A DNA stretch of 64,000 nt from Cohnella abietis (GCF_004295585.1 NZ_AP019400.1:6107501-6171500), one strand, 5' to 3'; positions 17,013 through 26,154 are shown, counted from the first letter of the stretch. The notes: a model not told the origin generated them from the sequence alone. Numbers and translations: made by a program.

Positions 17013-17510
17013 TTAACGGAATAGCTCTGCTACGGTTTTACCGCGCAGTTTCGCTACGTCTTCGGCGCGTTTGAGGCGGGATAAACCTTCCAACGTCGCA
17101 TTGACCATGTTAATGGAGTTGGAGGAACCCAGCGATTTCGTCAAAATATCGCCGACTCCAGCTAGTTCGAGCACTGCGCGGACAGGACCGCCCGCGATAA
17201 CGCCCGTACCTTCTGATGCTGGTTTCAGCAGCACTTTGCCGGCGCCGAAACTTCCCGTAACAGCATGTGGAATTGTTGTTCCAACGAGTGGAACGAAAAC
17301 AAGATTTTTCTTAGCGTCATCGACGCCCTTACGGATTGCGTCTGGAACTTCTGAAGCTTTACCAATTCCCGCGCCAACCCAGCCTTTGCCGTCTCCGACA
17401 ACGACGAGTGCGCTGAAACTAAAGCGACGTCCGCCTTTGACGACTTTGGAGACACGATTGATTTGAACCATTTTTTCGGTCAGTTCCAATGTATTCGGAT
17501 CTACACGCAA
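17013..17510 (-). CDS. rpsE: 30S ribosomal protein S5
   Basis: This 165-aa protein has an N-terminal double-stranded-RNA-binding fold, with the VVKGGRRFSFSAL loop where spectinomycin-resistance changes arise (sequence looks wild type), and a C-terminal domain containing SEGTGVIAGGPVRAVLE. It starts at TTG (17508-17510) behind GGAGG; the position agrees with the B. subtilis N-terminus. Confidence 0.97.
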   Translation of the reverse strand: MRVDPNTLELTEKMVQINRVSKVVKGGRRFSFSALVVVGDGKGWVGAGIGKASEVPDAIRKGVDDAKKNLVFVPLVGTTIPHAVTGSFGAGKVLLKPASEGTGVIAGGPVRAVLELAGVGDILTKSLGSSNSINMVNATLEGLSRLKRAEDVAKLRGKTVAELFR

Positions 17511-17540
17511 GTCGTTTACCTCCTTGTGTCAAAAATTGAA

Positions 17541-17906
17541 TTAAAACTGTAATCCGGCTTCGCGAGCTGCGTCAGCCAGTGCTTGAATACGTCCATGATA
17601 CAGATAGCCGCCACGATCAAACACGACGCTAGCGTATCCTTTTTCTATAGCGCGTTTTGCAACGAGTTCGCCCACTTTACGTGCAGACTCAACGTTACCA
17701 CCGTTACCAACACCAGCAAGCTCTTTGTCAATTGTAGATGCGCTAGCAAGCGTAATGCCTTTAACGTCATCAATCAGTTGAGCATAGATGTGCTTGGATG
17801 AACGGAACACGGAAAGACGTGGACGTTCGTTTGTGCCGCTGATTTTCTTACGTACCCGAAGGTGACGCTTCAGACGAGCTTTATTTTTATCGCTTTTTGT
17901 AATCAT
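17541..17906 (-). CDS. rplR: 50S ribosomal protein L18
   Basis: This 121-aa protein starts MITKSDKNKARLKRHLRVRK and ends in the conserved RIQALADAAREAGLQF. It binds 5S rRNA together with L5. The length is normal. It lies between rplF and rpsE. Confidence 0.98.
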   Translation of the reverse strand: MITKSDKNKARLKRHLRVRKKISGTNERPRLSVFRSSKHIYAQLIDDVKGITLASASTIDKELAGVGNGGNVESARKVGELVAKRAIEKGYASVVFDRGGYLYHGRIQALADAAREAGLQF

Positions 17907-17969
17907 CCGAAAGGTTCACTCCCTTCACGTTGCATCTAGGCAGCTTTATACCACCCGCAACTTACTTCA

Positions 17970-18512
17970 TTACTTCTTCTTACCTGCTTTACCTTCTTTA
18001 CGAAGGATGCGCTCGTTTTCGTACTTGATACCTTTACCTTTGTAAGGCTCAGGCTCACGAACGGAACGAATTTTCGCTGCAGTTACGCCGACAAGTTCTT
18101 TGTCGATGCCTTTAACGATGATTTTGTTTTGTGCCGGCACTTCGAATTCAATGCCGCTTTCCGGTAAAATTTCAACCGGGTGAGAGTAACCAACGTTCAA
18201 TACTAGCTTATCGCCAGATTTACTAGCACGGTAACCTACACCTACCAGATCAAGGTTCTTGATGTAACCTTCAGTTACGCCACTAACCATGTTGGCAACT
18301 ACGCTGCGAGTCGTGCCGTGCAGCGAGCGGTGAAGCTTGTTATCGGAAGGACGTTCAACAGTAATGACATCGGACTCAAAGGAAACTTTCATATCAGCGT
18401 GCAAAGCACGTGATAATGTTCCTTTAGGACCTTTAACCGTAATTACGTTGTTGTCCAGGTTCACGTTCACGCCGTTAGGCACCTGAATCGGTTTGCGTCC
18501 AATACGGGACAT
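17970..18512 (-). CDS. rplF: 50S ribosomal protein L6
   Basis: This 180-aa protein has two similar L6 domains. It starts MSRIGRKPIQVPNGVNV and contains the signature region PEPYKGKGIKYENE near the C-terminus, followed by a short basic tail. It lies between rpsH and rplR, behind GGAGG. Confidence 0.98.
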   Translation of the reverse strand: MSRIGRKPIQVPNGVNVNLDNNVITVKGPKGTLSRALHADMKVSFESDVITVERPSDNKLHRSLHGTTRSVVANMVSGVTEGYIKNLDLVGVGYRASKSGDKLVLNVGYSHPVEILPESGIEFEVPAQNKIIVKGIDKELVGVTAAKIRSVREPEPYKGKGIKYENERILRKEGKAGKKK

Positions 18513-18542
18513 AGGTACACCTCCAATCGTGTGACAGTTAAA

Positions 18543-18941
18543 TTACCAAACGTAGCAAAGCACTTCTCCGCCGGACTTCCCTTGACGGGCTTCCTTATCG
18601 GTGATGATGCCTTTAGATGTAGAAATGATCGCGATGCCGAGGCCACCCAACACACGCGGTACTTCAGTGGATTTAGTATAAACGCGCAAACCTGGTTTGC
18701 TAATACGTTTAAGACCCGTGATAACACGCTCGTTGCTAGGGCCGTATTTCAAGAAAATACGAATCAAGCCTTGCTTGTTATCTTCCACATATTCAGTGTC
18801 GCGGATAAAACCTTCACGCTTCAGGATTTCAGCAATTTGCTTCTTCACAGTAGACGCAGGCAATTCCACCGACTCATGACGAACGAGATTCGCGTTACGA
18901 ATTCGTGTCAACATATCTGCAATAGGATCAGACATAACCAT
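18543..18941 (-). CDS. rpsH: 30S ribosomal protein S8
   Basis: This 132-aa protein starts MVMSDPIADMLTRIRNAN behind AAGGAGG and matches the B. subtilis N-terminus. It ends GGEVLCYVW. It binds the central domain of 16S rRNA and, in some bacteria, represses its own operon. Confidence 0.98.
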   Translation of the reverse strand: MVMSDPIADMLTRIRNANLVRHESVELPASTVKKQIAEILKREGFIRDTEYVEDNKQGLIRIFLKYGPSNERVITGLKRISKPGLRVYTKSTEVPRVLGGLGIAIISTSKGIITDKEARQGKSGGEVLCYVW

Positions 18942-18971
18942 GGGGTAAACCTCCTTCCCGAACTAGGCTGA

Positions 18972-19157
18972 TTACCAGCTCGCTTTTTTGACGCCAGGAA
19001 TCTGGCCTTTATGTGCCAATTCACGGAAACAGATCCGACAGATCTTGAATTTTTGCAAAACGGAATGCGGACGTCCGCAACGCTCGCAACGCGTGTAAGC
19101 CTGTACTTTAAACTTCGGCGTACGCTGTTGCTTGACTTTCATCGACGTTTTTGCCAC
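18972..19157 (-). CDS. rpsN: 30S ribosomal protein S14, type Z (zinc-binding)
   Basis: This 61-aa protein has two CxxC pairs (CERC and CRIC), which mark the short zinc-binding form of S14. It starts MAKTSMKVKQQRTPKFKVQA and ends IPGVKKASW. The zinc-free form often encoded elsewhere for zinc starvation is not in this window. Confidence 0.98.
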   Translation of the reverse strand: MAKTSMKVKQQRTPKFKVQAYTRCERCGRPHSVLQKFKICRICFRELAHKGQIPGVKKASW

Positions 19158-19207
19158 TTGCTTTCACACCTCCATTAGGAACCTTTGCTAATTTGGCCGG
19201 ATTGGCG

Positions 19208-19750
19208 TCACTTCGCAAACGGCATACCCAATTGGGTGAGCAGCTCACGCGCTTCTTCGTCCGATTGTGCCGTTGTTACGATGACGATATCCATCCCGCG
19301 AACTTTATCAATCTTATCATACTCGATTTCCGGGAAGATCAATTGCTCTTTCAAACCTAGTGTGTAGTTACCGCGTCCATCGAACGATTTGGTCGATATA
19401 CCGCGGAAGTCACGTACACGAGGAAGTGAAATGTTGAACAATTTATCCAAGAAGTAATACATACGTTCGCCGCGCAGTGTTACTTTAACACCGATTGGCA
19501 AGTTCTCACGAAGGCGGAAGCCTGCGATTGATTTCTTGGAGCGAGTGATTACAGGCTTTTGACCAGCAATCTTCTGCATGTCTTCTACAGCAAAGTCCAT
19601 AATTTTGGAATTAGAGACTGCTTCGCCGACACCCATGTTGATTACGATCTTTTCGACCTTAGGCACCTGCATGACTGACTTGTAGTTGAACTTCTGCATT
19701 AGAGCAGGAGTAATTTCATTCAGAAAGCGTTCCTTCATTCTTGTTGCCAT
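19208..19750 (-). CDS. rplE: 50S ribosomal protein L5
   Basis: This 180-aa protein starts MATRMKERFLNEITPALMQK and contains VPKVEKIVINMGVGEA and the ITRSKKSIAGFRLRE segment. It binds 5S rRNA and forms the central-protuberance bridge. The length is normal. It follows rplX by 35 bp. Confidence 0.98.
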   Translation of the reverse strand: MATRMKERFLNEITPALMQKFNYKSVMQVPKVEKIVINMGVGEAVSNSKIMDFAVEDMQKIAGQKPVITRSKKSIAGFRLRENLPIGVKVTLRGERMYYFLDKLFNISLPRVRDFRGISTKSFDGRGNYTLGLKEQLIFPEIEYDKIDKVRGMDIVIVTTAQSDEEARELLTQLGMPFAK

Positions 19751-19785
19751 GAGTCACAGTGACCTCCTTTCCGTTCTGACTGCGT

Positions 19786-20139
19786 TTAGTCGATCGATTC
19801 TCCAGAGCGCTTAGCGATCCGGATTTTAGTGCCGTTTTCTAGAACTTTGGAACCAACGCGAGTTGGTTTGCCGCTTTTAGGATCGATATGCATCACGTTC
19901 GACACGTGAATCGGTGCTTCGCGCTCGATGATACCGCCTTGTTGATTCGCTGGGTTCGGACGAGTATGGCGTTTCACCATGTTTACGCCCTCGACAAGCA
20001 CACGGTTCTCGCGCGGATACGCAGCGATAATGCGGCCTTTCTTGCCTTTGTCTTTGCCCGAGATGACGATAATGTTATCGTCTTTTTTCACGTGCAGTTT
20101 ATTATTGTGCGATTGAAGCACTTTTTTCAGACGGGGCAT
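19786..20139 (-). CDS. rplX: 50S ribosomal protein L24
   Basis: This 117-aa protein has a KOW domain (VISGKDKGKKGRI). Compared with B. subtilis L24 (103 aa) it has an extra N-terminal stretch before LHVKKDD. The ATG with AAGGAGG just upstream shows that the extension is real. I remember the same extension in other Paenibacillus L24 proteins. L24 starts large-subunit assembly. Confidence 0.97.
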   Translation of the reverse strand: MPRLKKVLQSHNNKLHVKKDDNIIVISGKDKGKKGRIIAAYPRENRVLVEGVNMVKRHTRPNPANQQGGIIEREAPIHVSNVMHIDPKSGKPTRVGSKVLENGTKIRIAKRSGESID

Positions 20140-20184
20140 GGGTACACCTCCTTGAGTGTTTCTCCATCGGTGCTTTCCGGAGTA

Positions 20185-20553
20185 TTAAAGAACTTCCGGT
20201 GCCAGGGAAATGATTTTCATGAAATCGCGATCGCGAAGTTCACGAGCAACCGGTCCAAAGATCCGGGTACCACGCGGACTCTTATCTTCTTTAACAATTA
20301 CTGCCGCGTTCTCATCGAACGCGATGTAGGATCCGTCTTTACGGCGTACCGAACGTTTTGTACGAACGATAACACACTTGACTACGTCACCTTTTTTGAC
20401 AACGCCGCCTGGTGTTGCTTGTTTAACGGAACATACGATCATATCACCGATATGTCCAACACGGCGTCCTGTACCGCCAAGTACGCGGATACACATCAAT
20501 TCTTTCGCGCCGGAGTTGTCGGCAACCCGTAGGCGCGTAAACGGTTGAATCAT
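20185..20553 (-). CDS. rplN: 50S ribosomal protein L14
   Basis: This 122-aa protein starts MIQPFTRLRVADNSGAKEL, contains the RGTRIFGPVARELR motif and ends KIISLAPEVL. It contacts the 30S subunit in an intersubunit bridge. The length is normal and AAGGAGG precedes the ATG. Confidence 0.98.
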   Translation of the reverse strand: MIQPFTRLRVADNSGAKELMCIRVLGGTGRRVGHIGDMIVCSVKQATPGGVVKKGDVVKCVIVRTKRSVRRKDGSYIAFDENAAVIVKEDKSPRGTRIFGPVARELRDRDFMKIISLAPEVL

Positions 20554-20587
20554 CGCAAGGTCCTCCTTTCAGTCACAGGTGAGTCGC

Positions 20588-20854
20588 TTAGGCTAATACG
20601 CCTTTTTCAACGATGTCGACCATACGCCAGCTTTTGTCTTTCGACAACGGGCGGGTCTCCATGATTCTCACGGTGTCGCCGATTTTTGCATCGTTATTCT
20701 CATCATGCGCTTTGAACTTCTTAGTGTATTTAATCCGTTTGTGGTACAAGCTGTGCTTTTTGTAAGTTTCAACTGCCACCACAATCGTTTTGTCCATTTT
20801 GTCGCTGACGACTTTACCAATCTGCACTTTGCGATTGTTATTGCGTTCGCTCAT
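20588..20854 (-). CDS. rpsQ: 30S ribosomal protein S17
   Basis: This 88-aa OB-fold protein starts MSERNNNRKVQIGKVVSDKM, behind AAGGAGG. The frame is open 26 codons further upstream, but that stretch has no ribosome site and does not resemble S17. IMETRPLSKDKSWRMVDIVEK is the usual C-terminal motif region. Confidence 0.97.
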   Translation of the reverse strand: MSERNNNRKVQIGKVVSDKMDKTIVVAVETYKKHSLYHKRIKYTKKFKAHDENNDAKIGDTVRIMETRPLSKDKSWRMVDIVEKGVLA

Positions 20855-20952
20855 GGTAATCCTCCTTCCCGGAATCAATCTCAGGGTCTTCCGGACGATA
20901 ACCCGTGTTAGCGGTAAGCCCGCTTGATTCATCGTCGGTTATTGCTAGGTTA

Positions 20953-21150
20953 TTAACTAATGCCGAGTTCACGCTCGCGCAAAATAGTTTTGGCCCGAGC
21001 AATTTCTTTCCGCAGGTCGCCTAAGCGATGCGGATTATCCAGTTGGCCAGTAGCCAATTGGAAGCGGAGGTTGAACAGCTCATCCTTGAAGCCGGCTACC
21101 TTCTGTTCAAGTTCCGCCGATGTCAGGTTGCGAAATTCACTGGCTTTCAT
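20953..21150 (-). CDS. rpmC: 50S ribosomal protein L29
   Basis: This 65-aa helical protein starts MKASEFRNLTSAELEQK and contains LRFQLATGQLDNPHRL. It sits near the exit tunnel and helps bind trigger factor and SRP. Its start overlaps the end of rplP by 14 bp, so the two are translationally coupled. The eight codons upstream in the same frame are not used. Confidence 0.97.
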   Translation of the reverse strand: MKASEFRNLTSAELEQKVAGFKDELFNLRFQLATGQLDNPHRLGDLRKEIARAKTILRERELGIS

Positions 21151-21574
21151 TTGCTTCACCACCCAGTTCTTCACGTTTCACAAACTTCGTCTTAATAGGC
21201 AACTTGTGAGCTGCAAGACGCATCGCTTCACGTGCTATCTCCTCGGATACTCCTGCAAGCTCGAACAAGATTTTGCCCGGCTTAACAACAGCAACCCACG
21301 CTTCTACGTTACCTTTACCGCTACCCATCCGTACCTCAAGAGGCTTTTGAGTAATAGGTTTCGAAGGGAAAATTTTGATCCAAACTTTTCCGCCCCGTTT
21401 GATATAACGAGTCATGGCAATCCGAGCAGCCTCGATTTGACGGTTAGTCACCCAAGAAGGTTCCATAGCCTGCAAGCCGAATTCGCCGAAATGCACTTCT
21501 GTACCGCCTTTTGCACGGCCTTTCATTTTACCGCGGTGTTCTTTGCGGTGTTTAACGCGTTTAGGGACCAACAT
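21137..21574 (-). CDS. rplP: 50S ribosomal protein L16
   Basis: This 145-aa protein starts MLVPKRVKHRKEHRGKMKG and contains the conserved WIKIFPSKPITQKPLEVRMGSGKG region (positions 63-86). It lies near the A-site tRNA elbow. It begins 2 bp after the rpsC stop and overlaps rpmC. Confidence 0.97.
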   Translation of the reverse strand: MLVPKRVKHRKEHRGKMKGRAKGGTEVHFGEFGLQAMEPSWVTNRQIEAARIAMTRYIKRGGKVWIKIFPSKPITQKPLEVRMGSGKGNVEAWVAVVKPGKILFELAGVSEEIAREAMRLAAHKLPIKTKFVKREELGGEANESQ

Positions 21575-21576
21575 GA

Positions 21577-22242
21577 TCAGTTGCCTCCTTCCTCAGCAGC
21601 TCTTTTCTTTGCCGGAAGGACTTCGCCACGGTAGATCCATACTTTTACGCCGATGCGGCCATAAGTAGTATGAGCTTCTGCCGTTCCGTAATCGATATCA
21701 GCGCGGAGTGTGTGCAATGGCACTGTTCCTTCGCTGTAGCCTTCTTGACGAGCGATTTCTGCTCCGCCCAGACGACCACTTACGGCTGTTTTGATACCTT
21801 TCGCACCTGCGCGTTGCGTACGTTGCATAGCTTGTTTCATCGCGCGGCGGAAGGATACGCGGCGTTCCAATTGTTGCGCGATGCTCTCGGCAACTAGGAT
21901 AGCGTCCAATTCCGGATTTTTGATCTCGGAGATGTTAATGTGTACTTTCTTGCCGTTTGAAATTTTCGTCAATTGAGCACGAAGAACTTCAACTTCTGCT
22001 CCACCTTTACCGATAACGATACCCGGCTTAGCAGTGTGAATCGTAACGTTAACGCGGCTAGCCGCACGTTCGATTTCGATTTTGGAAACAGCAGCGTCTT
22101 TAAGTTTCTTCTTAAGGAATTCGCGAATTTTGACATCTTCGATTAGAAGCGTGCCGAAATCCTTATTACCAGCGTACCATTTGGATTCCCAATCACGGAT
22201 GACGCCGATACGAAAACCGACGGGATTTACTTTTTGACCCAC
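21577..22242 (-). CDS. rpsC: 30S ribosomal protein S3
   Basis: This 221-aa protein starts at GTG (22240-22242) with AAGGAGGG upstream, giving MGQKVNPVGFRIGVIRDW as in B. subtilis. The open frame goes 24 codons further into the rplV end and is not used. The KH domain carries GKGGAEVE; the C-terminal domain includes the mRNA-entry segment SGRLGGAEIARQE. Confidence 0.97.
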   Translation of the reverse strand: MGQKVNPVGFRIGVIRDWESKWYAGNKDFGTLLIEDVKIREFLKKKLKDAAVSKIEIERAASRVNVTIHTAKPGIVIGKGGAEVEVLRAQLTKISNGKKVHINISEIKNPELDAILVAESIAQQLERRVSFRRAMKQAMQRTQRAGAKGIKTAVSGRLGGAEIARQEGYSEGTVPLHTLRADIDYGTAEAHTTYGRIGVKVWIYRGEVLPAKKRAAEEGGN

Positions 22243-22255
22243 ACGTTGTCCCTCC

Positions 22256-22594
22256 TTATTTTTCGGATACGACCAGTGTAATATGGCTGGATCGTTTGAA
22301 GATGCTGAACGCACGGCCCTGTGAACGTGGTTGGAATCGTTTCATCGTTGGACCTTCATTAACGAAGGCTTCGGATATGAACAATTTGTTCACGTCAAGC
22401 TGGTAGTTGTGTTCAGCGTTTGCGATAGCAGAGTTCAATAGCTTCTCCAAAACCGGAGATGCCGAACGCGGCGTATGACGCAAGATAGCAACAGCATCGC
22501 CGACTTTTTTACCGCGAATCAGGTCAACGACCAGGCGGACTTTACGAGCCGGTATGCGAATGTTATTCACATGAGCTTTGGCTTGCTGAGACAT
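22256..22594 (-). CDS. rplV: 50S ribosomal protein L22
   Basis: This 112-aa protein starts MSQQAKAHVNNIRIPARKVR and has the beta-hairpin region around PTMKRFQPRSQGRAF that lines the exit tunnel and is the site of macrolide-resistance changes (sequence appears normal). It lies between rpsS and rpsC. Confidence 0.98.
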   Translation of the reverse strand: MSQQAKAHVNNIRIPARKVRLVVDLIRGKKVGDAVAILRHTPRSASPVLEKLLNSAIANAEHNYQLDVNKLFISEAFVNEGPTMKRFQPRSQGRAFSIFKRSSHITLVVSEK

Positions 22595-22685
22595 CGGAGT
22601 ACCTCCTCCCTTACGTTACGTCTCGTGCCGATTATTTCATGACGCCTGAGGCGCACTTACATAATCGCACTTCGTAGGGTTAAAA

Positions 22686-22967
22686 TTATCGCTTACCCGT
22701 TTTTTTATCATCGTCGGAATGACCTTTGAACGTGCGCGTCGGCGCAAATTCACCTAGCTTGTGACCGACCATGTCTTCAGACACGTATACCGGCACATGC
22801 TTACGTCCGTCATAAACTGCGAACGTTAGACCCACGAATTGTGGGAAAATCGTCGAACGACGAGACCACGTTTTGATGACCACTTTCTTATTCGTACCAG
22901 ATAGCTCATCCACTTTTTTCAGCAGATAACCATCAATGAAAGGACCTTTTTTCAAACTGCGACCCAT
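22686..22967 (-). CDS. rpsS: 30S ribosomal protein S19
   Basis: This 93-aa protein starts MGRSLKKGPFIDGYLLKKV and contains IKTWSRRSTIFPQFVG and GHKLGEFAPTRTFKGH. It lies in the 30S head near the A site. GGAG precedes the ATG. Confidence 0.98.
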   Translation of the reverse strand: MGRSLKKGPFIDGYLLKKVDELSGTNKKVVIKTWSRRSTIFPQFVGLTFAVYDGRKHVPVYVSEDMVGHKLGEFAPTRTFKGHSDDDKKTGKR

Positions 22968-23029
22968 GGAATGCTCCTCCCTTCAACGCGGCTTGAGAGT
23001 TTGCCGTTCACGCCGCTAGACGATAGTTC

Positions 23030-23860
23030 TTACTTGGTGCGGCGACGAACGATGTATTTGCTCGAAGCTTTCTTCTTTTTGCGAGTTTTGTAACCAAGCG
23101 TAGGCTTGCCCCATGGAGAAAGCGGGGATTTGCGTCCGATTGGCGCGCGGCCTTCACCACCACCGTGTGGGTGATCGTTCGGGTTCATAACAACACCACG
23201 TACAGTTGGGCGTTTGCCTAACCAGCGGTTACGTCCAGCTTTACCAATGTTAAGCAACTCGTGATCCTGGTTACCAACTGTACCGATAGTTGCACGGCAA
23301 GTTTTGAGAATGCGACGAATCTCACCAGAAGTCAAACGGATTGTTACATAGGATTCTTCTTTACCCAGCAATTGTGCACTTGTTCCTGCAGCGCGTACCA
23401 TTTGGCCGCCTTTGCCTGGTTTAAGTTCAATGTTGTGGATAACTGTACCTACTGGAATGTTCTCCAACGGAAGAGCATTTCCAACTTTAATGTCGGAAGT
23501 AGGACCTGAAGTAATTACGTCACCAACTTTAAGACCTTTTGGTGCGATAATGTAAGTCTTTTCACCGTCTGCATAGTTGATCAAGGCGATGTAAGACGTA
23601 CGGTTAGGATCGTATTCAATTGTAGCCACGCGGCCGGGAATGCCGTCCTTCGTGCGCTTGAAATCGATGATCCGGTATTTACGCTTGTGTCCGCCGCCGT
23701 GATGACGAACAGTGATTTTACCTTGGTTATTACGACCAGCACGTTTGAATAATGGCGCAAGCAAGGATTTCTCCGGCTCTGTTGCTGTAATTTCTTCAAA
23801 CGTTGCAATCGTCATTTGACGACGGCTTGCCGTGGTCGGATTAAACTTTTTGACTGGCAA
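23030..23860 (-). CDS. rplB: 50S ribosomal protein L2
   Basis: This 276-aa protein has the conserved C-terminal MNPNDHPHGGGEGR motif with the His implicated near the peptidyl-transferase centre. It starts MPVKKFNPTTASRRQMT. The length is normal. It lies between rplW and rpsS. Confidence 0.99.
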   Translation of the reverse strand: MPVKKFNPTTASRRQMTIATFEEITATEPEKSLLAPLFKRAGRNNQGKITVRHHGGGHKRKYRIIDFKRTKDGIPGRVATIEYDPNRTSYIALINYADGEKTYIIAPKGLKVGDVITSGPTSDIKVGNALPLENIPVGTVIHNIELKPGKGGQMVRAAGTSAQLLGKEESYVTIRLTSGEIRRILKTCRATIGTVGNQDHELLNIGKAGRNRWLGKRPTVRGVVMNPNDHPHGGGEGRAPIGRKSPLSPWGKPTLGYKTRKKKKASSKYIVRRRTK

Positions 23861-23889
23861 TTGGATTCCCTCCTTACTTTAGAGACTTA

Positions 23890-24183
23890 TTATACAGAGG
23901 ATTCGAAGTACTCAAGTGGCTTGCTATCTGCAGAAAGCTGCACGATTGCTTTTTTCCACTCAGATGTGTAACCGCTGTGCTTGCCATAGCGTTTAGGCTT
24001 AGCAGGCATTCTAAGCGTATTAACATTAGTGACCTTCACTTTGAAGATCTGTTCAATAGCTTGTTTAATTTCCGTTTTGTTCGCTCTCAAGTCAACTTCG
24101 AACACGTATTTGCGCTGCTCCATGAAGTCGCTTGTGCGTTCCGTAATAACCGGCCGTTTGATTAGATCGCGGGGGTTTTTCAT
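23890..24183 (-). CDS. rplW: 50S ribosomal protein L23
   Basis: This 97-aa protein starts MKNPRDLIKRPVITERTSD and ends DSKPLEYFESSV. It forms the docking site for trigger factor and SRP at the exit tunnel. Its ATG overlaps the rplD stop by one base (TAATG). Confidence 0.98.
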   Translation of the reverse strand: MKNPRDLIKRPVITERTSDFMEQRKYVFEVDLRANKTEIKQAIEQIFKVKVTNVNTLRMPAKPKRYGKHSGYTSEWKKAIVQLSADSKPLEYFESSV

Positions 24184-24806
24184 TACGCGAACACCTCCTC
24201 AACTTTAGCGACTGCATCCTTCGTGATGATCAATTGATCATACTTCATCACGTCAAGCACGTTAATTCCTTCAGCGGAGACAAATTTGACTCCAGGAATG
24301 TTACGCGCGGACAGGGCCACGTTATTATCAAAGTCCGCTGTTACGACTAGCGCTTTGCGGGAAACTTTGAGGTTGTTCAATAGCTTCGAGATATCCTTCG
24401 TTTTCGGCTGGGACAAGCTCAGCTGATCAAGAACGATAATTTGGCTGCTCACAACTTTGCTAGACAAAGCTGATTTGATCGCCAAACGACGAACTTTACG
24501 AGGTAATTTGAAACCATAGCTGCGCGGTGTTGGTCCGAATACGATACCGCCGCCTTTCCATTGCGGGGAACGAATACTACCTTGACGAGCACGGCCTGTT
24601 CCTTTTTGCTTCCAAGGCTTACGCCCGCCTCCGCGAACTTCCGAACGACCTTTCGTATCGTGCGTGCCAGAGCGAAGTGAAGCTTGTTGAAGCAATACAG
24701 CACTGTGCAGTACGTGAACGTTCGGCTCTAAACCGAATACTCCTTCTGCCAGTTCGATTTCTCCAACTTCTTTGCCTTCTACATTAAAAACAGTTACTTT
24801 CGGCAT
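24183..24806 (-). CDS. rplD: 50S ribosomal protein L4
   Basis: This 207-aa protein starts MPKVTVFNVEGKEVGEIEL with GGAGG upstream; the seven codons before this in the same frame overlap the ribosome site. The tunnel loop with GGGRKPWKQKGTGRARQG is present. L4 represses its own operon in E. coli. Confidence 0.98.
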   Translation of the reverse strand: MPKVTVFNVEGKEVGEIELAEGVFGLEPNVHVLHSAVLLQQASLRSGTHDTKGRSEVRGGGRKPWKQKGTGRARQGSIRSPQWKGGGIVFGPTPRSYGFKLPRKVRRLAIKSALSSKVVSSQIIVLDQLSLSQPKTKDISKLLNNLKVSRKALVVTADFDNNVALSARNIPGVKFVSAEGINVLDVMKYDQLIITKDAVAKVEEVFA

Positions 24807-24837
24807 GAGTGGTCCTCCTTTCCTCATACATTGTGAA

Positions 24838-25464
24838 TTATTTCTTCACCGATGTGCGGATTTTGAGAAAACTGTTGCGAGCGCCCGGTACGGAACCTTT
24901 GATCAACAATACGTTACGCTCAAGATCGATTTTCACGATTTCAAGGTTTTGTACTGTAACCGTTTCGTTACCCATACGGCCGTGCATTTTTTTACCTTTA
25001 GGTACGCGGTTTGCATCACGAATGGTTGCGAGCGATCCGTTACCACGGTGATACTTGGAACCATGCGTCATCTTACCACGTTGGAAGCCCCAACGCTTGA
25101 TGGCACCTGTTGTTCCTTTACCAAGGGAAGTACCTGTCACATCAACGATATCGCCTTCGGAGAACTGGTCAACTTTAAGCTCTTGACCAACTTCCAAGTC
25201 AGCTGCGTTAAGGCCGCTAACCTCGCGAATGAAGCGCTTGGGTCCCGTGTTGGCTTTTTTAGCATGGCCAATGGCTGGTTTTGTTGCTAGCTTCTCGCGC
25301 TTATCCGCGAAACCAAGCTGTACTGCTTCGTATCCATCGTTATCTACGTTTTTCTTTTGTAGTACGATGTTCGGAGTTGCTTCTATTACAGTGACCGGCA
25401 CAACGCTACCGTCAGCTGCGAATATTTGAGTCATTCCGAGTTTACGTCCCAAGATTCCTGACAT
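24838..25464 (-). CDS. rplC: 50S ribosomal protein L3
   Basis: This 208-aa protein starts MSGILGRKLGMTQIFAADG, seven bases after AGAGGTG. An ATG seven codons upstream has no site. The loop near FQRGKMTHGSKYHR reaches towards the peptidyl-transferase centre and contains the conserved Gln. It follows rpsJ by 46 bp. Confidence 0.98.
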   Translation of the reverse strand: MSGILGRKLGMTQIFAADGSVVPVTVIEATPNIVLQKKNVDNDGYEAVQLGFADKREKLATKPAIGHAKKANTGPKRFIREVSGLNAADLEVGQELKVDQFSEGDIVDVTGTSLGKGTTGAIKRWGFQRGKMTHGSKYHRGNGSLATIRDANRVPKGKKMHGRMGNETVTVQNLEIVKIDLERNVLLIKGSVPGARNSFLKIRTSVKK

Positions 25465-25510
25465 GTTGACACCTCTTTTCTTCATGGATCTAATTTACTT
25501 ATCGCTACAA

Positions 25511-25819
25511 TTAAAGTTTGATTTCGATATCAACGCCAGACGGTAGATCAAGACGCATCAATGCATCAACCGTTTGCGGTGTCGGATTAACAATATCAAT
25601 CAAACGCTTGTGCGTACGCATTTCGAATTGCTCACGCGAATCCTTGTATTTGTGCACCGCACGCAAGATCGTGATGATCTGCTTTTCGGTTGGCAATGGA
25701 ATTGGTCCAGATACACTTGCACCAGTACGCTTTGCCGTTTCTACGATTTTCTCCGCGGATTGATCCAGGATACGGTGGTCGTAGGCTTTCAAACGGATAC
25801 GGATTTTTTGCTTAGCCAT
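25511..25819 (-). CDS. rpsJ: 30S ribosomal protein S10 / NusE
   Basis: This 102-aa protein starts MAKQKIRIRLKAYDHRILDQ and ends LPSGVDIEIKL. It serves in the 30S head and, with NusB, in transcription antitermination. It is the first gene of the S10 operon, behind a clear sigma-A promoter and a leader of about 140 nt. Confidence 0.98.
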   Translation of the reverse strand: MAKQKIRIRLKAYDHRILDQSAEKIVETAKRTGASVSGPIPLPTEKQIITILRAVHKYKDSREQFEMRTHKRLIDIVNPTPQTVDALMRLDLPSGVDIEIKL

Positions 25820-25969
25820 AGAATTCCCTCCTTCATTCGCCCAATTTTGGAATCGGACATACTCCGTGAGAATAACCCCACAATCACCTGATCTTCACCC
25901 CTATGGCAAAGGGGCCGGGTGTGTCGGCAACCTCTCACATCAACGCACAGTCACAGACCAACATTCACT

Positions 25970-25998
25970 ATTATAGCGATTTGCCCAAACGATTGCAA
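25970..25998 (-). promoter_or_regulatory. sigma-A promoter of the S10-spc-alpha operon
   Basis: On the minus strand TTGCAA (25993-25998) and a perfect TATAAT (25970-25975) are 17 bp apart, with A/T tracts just upstream like an UP element. The start site should lie near 25963, leaving about 140 nt of leader (25820-25963) before rpsJ, in which I see no gene. Confidence 0.8.
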
Positions 25999-26088
25999 CA
26001 AAAACTTTCAAAGTTTTTCATCTTCTATATAAGAGACTCCTATCACCTCAATAAATTCAATTTTCGTACACCAATCAGCACAAATAGA

Positions 26089-26136
26089 GGCTGTCGAAAA
26101 CCACCATGGCTAATCCCATGATCATTTTCGACAGCC
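26089..26136 (-). terminator. spoVA operon terminator
   Basis: A 12-bp stem (GGCTGTCGAAAA 26089-26100 with its complement at 26125-26136) encloses a 24-nt loop just after the spoVAE stop. The T-run is short, so the strength is uncertain. Confidence 0.7.
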
Positions 26137-26154
26137 CCTACAATGCTTATTTCT

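Noticed and set aside
26089..26136. Insertion-sequence end (inverted repeat GGCTGTCGAAAA)
   Set aside because: The repeat spans only 48 bp directly after spoVAE and fits a terminator; no transposase or target duplication is seen.
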